Assembly: GCF_910592395.1 (NCBI RefSeq)
Contig: NC_088311.1
Span: forward strand, 13,768,501 to 13,832,500
DNA: 64,000 nt
Origin: Lineus longissimus
Taxonomy: Eukaryota > Nemertea > Pilidiophora > Heteronemertea > Lineidae
Reading direction: 5' to 3'
Below the pieces are notes generated by a model. It saw only the letters and a list, made by a program, of their open reading frames with translations, had not been told where the DNA came from and ran no database searches. Of the stretch, positions 61,373 through 64,000 are shown one piece after another; within the stretch, counting starts at the first letter, position 1, and each line of letters starts with the position of its first letter. The position numbers and the translations under genes are program-made.

Positions 61373-62133
61373 CACCCTTTTTTCCCCTTTATGAGCTTCC
61401 TCGTCAGGCTTGGCCTTTTCGTTTTGGTCCTTCTTCCCTTGGGGCTGTTTTTGCTTATGTGCTTGCGTTGGCGTAGGCATAGAAATTTTTTCGGTGGTGG
61501 TTCCGACGGGCATTCCCGGCAGGGTGGCCTCTTCGTTTGCAAATATGATTGCCGCATGACACACTAGTCTCCTGTTGTTCATGTTGTCTTCTAGCCCTAT
61601 AGCTTGCAGAGTGGCCTGTGGCGATTAAATTTTTTGTTAGAGTAAGAGTATAGCTTGGCCTATCCCGCTGAATTTTTAACGGATCTCATTTGCTCCTAAA
61701 AACCGTGAAGGTGCCTGCCGATCCATAAAATCAATTATGCGGCTTTAGTTCAGACTTTACATGAGGTAAAGACTCGATATTTAGTTACCAATCTTTTTTC
61801 ATAAGGCTGTTTTCTTTTTCTTTTTCTAGGTTGCCATTTATTGATACCGAGATTTTTTAAAGAAATTTGTTTGCTTACCTCTAGGTCAAAGGCTGTTAAT
61901 TTTTTGAATTCTTGAAATAGTTCGGCCGGACTGTAGCTGTGGAGAAGGTGTTTTTCTTTAAACGAAGCTAGGAGCTCAGGTGCACGGAGTGATGCTTCGA
62001 TTGCTGTCTCGTCATACGCCCGGACTTTCCCTATCAGTTGTAGCAAGTCCTTCCCGTGAAGGTTAGCGTTCGCGTTCAGCCACAGGCGTGGCTTCAAGCT
62101 GCTTGCCTGCTGCTGGTCATCGTGGCACGCCAT
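60376..62133 (-). pseudogene. DIRS gag in three apparent exons
   Basis: Exon 1 is 62133-61879 (starts ATG MACHDDQQQ, ends at GAG before GTAAGC). Exon 2 is 61615-61376 (after ACAG; ends at AGG before GTGAGT). Exon 3 is 61011-60376 (after TTTCAG). All three junctions are phase 0 and keep one reading frame. Exon 3 contains a helical region (MKTWKETSGKVTVDTALAQ) and a Trp/Pro/Asn-rich tail. A CCHC zinc knuckle (CYVCKSTEHFLNKC) is readable at about 60355-60400 in the neighbouring frame, so one shift lies near 60455. Introns are known in some DIRS-like elements. Confidence 0.65.
61325..61369. repeat. Long T homopolymer
   Basis: A run of about 45 T on the + strand lies just inside the second apparent gag intron, next to the donor. 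On the minus strand it is poly-A and explains the run of Lys in the conceptual frame past the donor. Confidence 0.95.
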
Positions 62134-62537
62134 GTTGACTGTTCTCCAATACGAGTAGAAGTGAGGTCGTCTGTGTTGGCTGTCGACATTTGAGGGAAAG
62201 ATTACGTCAATCTTTTCATTCCCTTGAAAGGGTTGACTTGAACCCTCCTGCCTGATGCAATGGTGTGGAACCTATCCATTCAGCGCTTGCCTAGGACGGA
62301 GTGCGGTTCACGCCTACCGTTTGTGCCAGGAGTGATGTAACCATTTAATAAATTTGAGGCTCTTTTGCGTGCTTTATGTCTATTGGGCGTTGGTTGTTTT
62401 ATTAGGTTCCAATCAATCTTGTCCGCCCTATCCGCGTGAATTTTCACTGGGACTTAGAAGTCCTGGATAAGAGGGACAGACCAATTAGAACCGAGGCTTT
62501 GCCTATAATTTATATTATATTACAAGTTATTCTCCAA
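62134..62537 (-). other. 5' leader of the second DIRS-like element, part 1
   Basis: No coding feature. It lies upstream of the gag start and downstream of the hairpin series. Nothing else is recognised. Confidence 0.4.
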
Positions 62538-62998
62538 GTCTGACCGCCCGGCAGACTATTCTTGGCCCTTCTGAAGATAAGATTAATAAGTAAACTCTGT
62601 GGAAAAAAGGAACAAATTCTGTGGGCCCTCCAACATATCAGAATTAAAACATTGAGTTGAGAGGTGAGCTATTTAAACAATATTTAGCACTTTAAACAAT
62701 AAGAATCGAGTTCATACCGATAGTCACCCAGACATTTCGAGATCGAGAATTGCTCATTTACGGTACTCTCCTTTTCATTATAGTTCTGTCTGAGCACCAA
62801 GCAGACTTATAGATTATGTTTATTTTTGGTTCGAACACCCAGCGAACCTGATTATATTCTCTAATGTCTGATCCACCCAGCAGACTAGACTATTTTATCT
62901 TCAGTGCGATCCAGCGGATCTCTGATTATTTTCTCTAATGTCTGACCACCCAGCAGACTAGTTTATTTCATATCTTTGGTCCGATTACCAAGCGAACC
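62538..62998. repeat. Series of seven small hairpins with varying stems
   Basis: Each is a 5-6 bp stem around a loop related to A-C-C-C-A: GTCTG...CAGAC at 62538-62556, 62788-62806, 62866-62885 and 62940-62958; GGTTCG...CGAACC at 62828-62848; GATCC...GGATC at 62908-62920; GGTCCG...CGAACC with one mismatch at 62978-62998. Stems differ between units but stay paired. They lie in the leader of the DIRS-like element. Confidence 0.75.
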
Positions 62999-63058
62999 AC
63001 TTATTATTTTAAATACTTTTTGTTACAAGTGAGGTCCTAGATAAGGTCTGCGCTGTTC

Positions 63059-63128
63059 GCTTCCTCACGAAAGAATGACTGGACTACGAGAATTACGCAG
63101 GTAGCGCCGTCTGGTGTTAACTTAGGAT
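63059..63128 (-). repeat. 5' split direct repeat (A1) of the second DIRS-like element
   Basis: Matches 55793-55862 with very few differences (GCTTCCTCACGAAAGAATGA through TTAACTTAGGATA). The outer edge, TATCCTAAGT on the minus strand, is the presumed recombination end of the element. Confidence 0.85.
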
Positions 63129-63549
63129 AGCTAACATTGAAACAAGAACACTAATAACAAACAGACAGTCAATTGTTGAAGGGTGTAAAACACAATGCCA
63201 AATTCAAATTCTTGCAAATGGTGCTGTTGAACTTTTCAAGTGGAATGAATCAAACTTATTTTCATTTGTGACGTTATTTGCTAATGATTGTTTACACCAT
63301 TCAACAGCTTGACATGTTCATCAAACCCGATTGACTGGAGAAGTGAAAGTATTAGCTGAAAGATATAACAGATTTTTCCTGAATGACAACAGCATGGATG
63401 TACATTTACAACAGACAAATTGATGACAAACTTCAAGTTAAACCAATCACAATCTTGCAGGAAGATGTCCTGTAATAGGTATTTAAGTTTACACCTTTAA
63501 CACTGGCATTGGTCATGCTGCTCAAATTACATACTTTATCAGCTTTTTT
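63129..63549. other. Non-coding interval
   Basis: No recognisable gene or repeat between the DIRS-like element and the final hairpin-headed repeat. Confidence 0.4.
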
Positions 63550-64000
63550 AGCTCACCTGTCAGGTGAGCTTATACGATACCGCGGCGTCTGGCGTCCATC
63601 GTCGTCGTCGTCGTCCGTCGTTAACTTTTGACAAAATCGTGGCACGTTTCTTAACCGCTTGACCCAGAAAGTTCATACTTGGTGTGTGGGTACCCCTAGG
63701 CAAGACCTTCCTTCAGAATGAAAATCAGTGCAATTTGACTGCTGGTCTGCCATATAGGGGGCGCTCTTTGAAAACCTATTTTTGTCATTTTGAAGCTTAT
63801 GGTTAAAGCTAGAGCGATGAAAATTTTATGGTGGGTGTATCTAATAAAGGTACATCACATATCACACGGGTTTTTGATTTGACCTTCATTTCAAGGTCAC
63901 AGAGGTCGAACTCTAAAATTTCTTTGATCATGGCACGTTTTTTTGTTATTGGTCATAGACTCTCTAAATTTGATATGTAGACACCTATTGGGCATCTCTA
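63550..64000 (+). repeat. Hairpin-headed dispersed repeat, cut by the window end
   Basis: It starts with the hairpin AGCTCACCTG, T, CAGGTGAGCT (63550-63570), then GTC triplets, then the GGCACGTTTC unit with TTCAAGGTCACAGAGGTC. It matches the families at 40440 and 53447 but is more diverged. It runs off the window. Confidence 0.8.

Larger units (their letters stand above)
55553..63128 (-). mobile_element. Second DIRS-like retrotransposon with split repeats
   Basis: Minus-strand gag, reverse transcriptase with RNase H, and tyrosine recombinase, with no integrase or LTR. A 70-bp block (A) is at 63059-63128 and again at 55793-55862; another 70-bp block (B) is at 55863-55932 and 55553-55622. Read on the minus strand this is A, coding, B, A, B: the split direct repeat layout of PAT/Ngaro-type elements. 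It differs from the first DIRS element in sequence and ends. The recombinase is open; gag and RT show breaks and apparent introns. Confidence 0.85.

Noticed and set aside
61301-61375. Poly-Lys C-terminus in a minus-strand frame
   Set aside because: It is read-through of the T homopolymer past an apparent splice donor; the supported exon ends at 61376.

Overview
This window is eukaryotic, from an invertebrate (probably marine) genome. It has no operons or ribosome binding sites. It is packed with reverse-transcribing elements typical of animals (BEL/Pao, Ty3/gypsy, CR1-type LINEs, DIRS-type tyrosine-recombinase elements), and it carries a complete Polinton/Maverick DNA transposon. Dispersed repeats built on an AGCTCACCT hairpin followed by GTC triplets resemble those of lophotrochozoan and similar marine genomes. 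I cannot name the species. I see no convincing host protein-coding gene; essentially all recognisable coding sequence belongs to mobile elements.

Layout. 1-3950 is a BEL/Pao element (+ strand) with its RNase H and integrase core deleted and a CR1 3' fragment in its gag. 3951-6391 is non-coding. 6396-35215 is a three-layer nest: a minus-strand Ty3/gypsy element whose 5' LTR is split at 14067/34229 by a minus-strand CR1-type LINE, and that LINE is split at 16851/33650 by a 16.8-kb Polinton. Each layer has a visible or candidate target duplication (CTTA, ATACA, GATGTG). 36.5-51.6 kb holds minus-strand BEL/Pao debris broken up by a DIRS element (36995-44720), a LINE fragment and a hairpin-ended repeat. 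52.4-54.6 kb is a tandem array of roughly 300-bp units. 55553-63128 is a second, different DIRS-like element with split direct repeats and apparent spliceosomal introns. The window ends in another hairpin-headed repeat.

The Polinton (16852-33643) is the centrepiece. It has TIRs of about 0.7 kb and encodes protein-primed DNA polymerase B, retroviral-type integrase, an A32-like packaging ATPase, a double-jelly-roll major capsid protein, a single-jelly-roll minor capsid protein, a putative VLTF3-like zinc-ribbon transcription factor, a putative OB-fold ssDNA-binding protein, small membrane proteins, and a duplicated HNH nuclease gene at its left end. I find no adenovirus-type protease. Most of its genes start within an A/T-rich TAAATG or AAAATG context, and several have TCTA about 5-12 bases upstream. 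With a VLTF3-like factor present, this suggests element-specific transcription. Polymerase and capsid genes are open, but integrase, ATPase and several virion-type genes carry stops or frameshifts, so this copy is probably decaying.

The most unusual non-coding structures are: the duplicated TIR/HNH block and a third TIR-inner fragment in front of the polymerase; perfect palindromes in the Polinton TIRs; a run of small hairpins with covarying stems in the leader of the second DIRS element (62538-62998); an inverted TATCCTAAGT junction in its split repeats; an 84-bp perfect inverted repeat at the end of the first DIRS element; and a 100-bp-arm hairpin in BEL/Pao debris.
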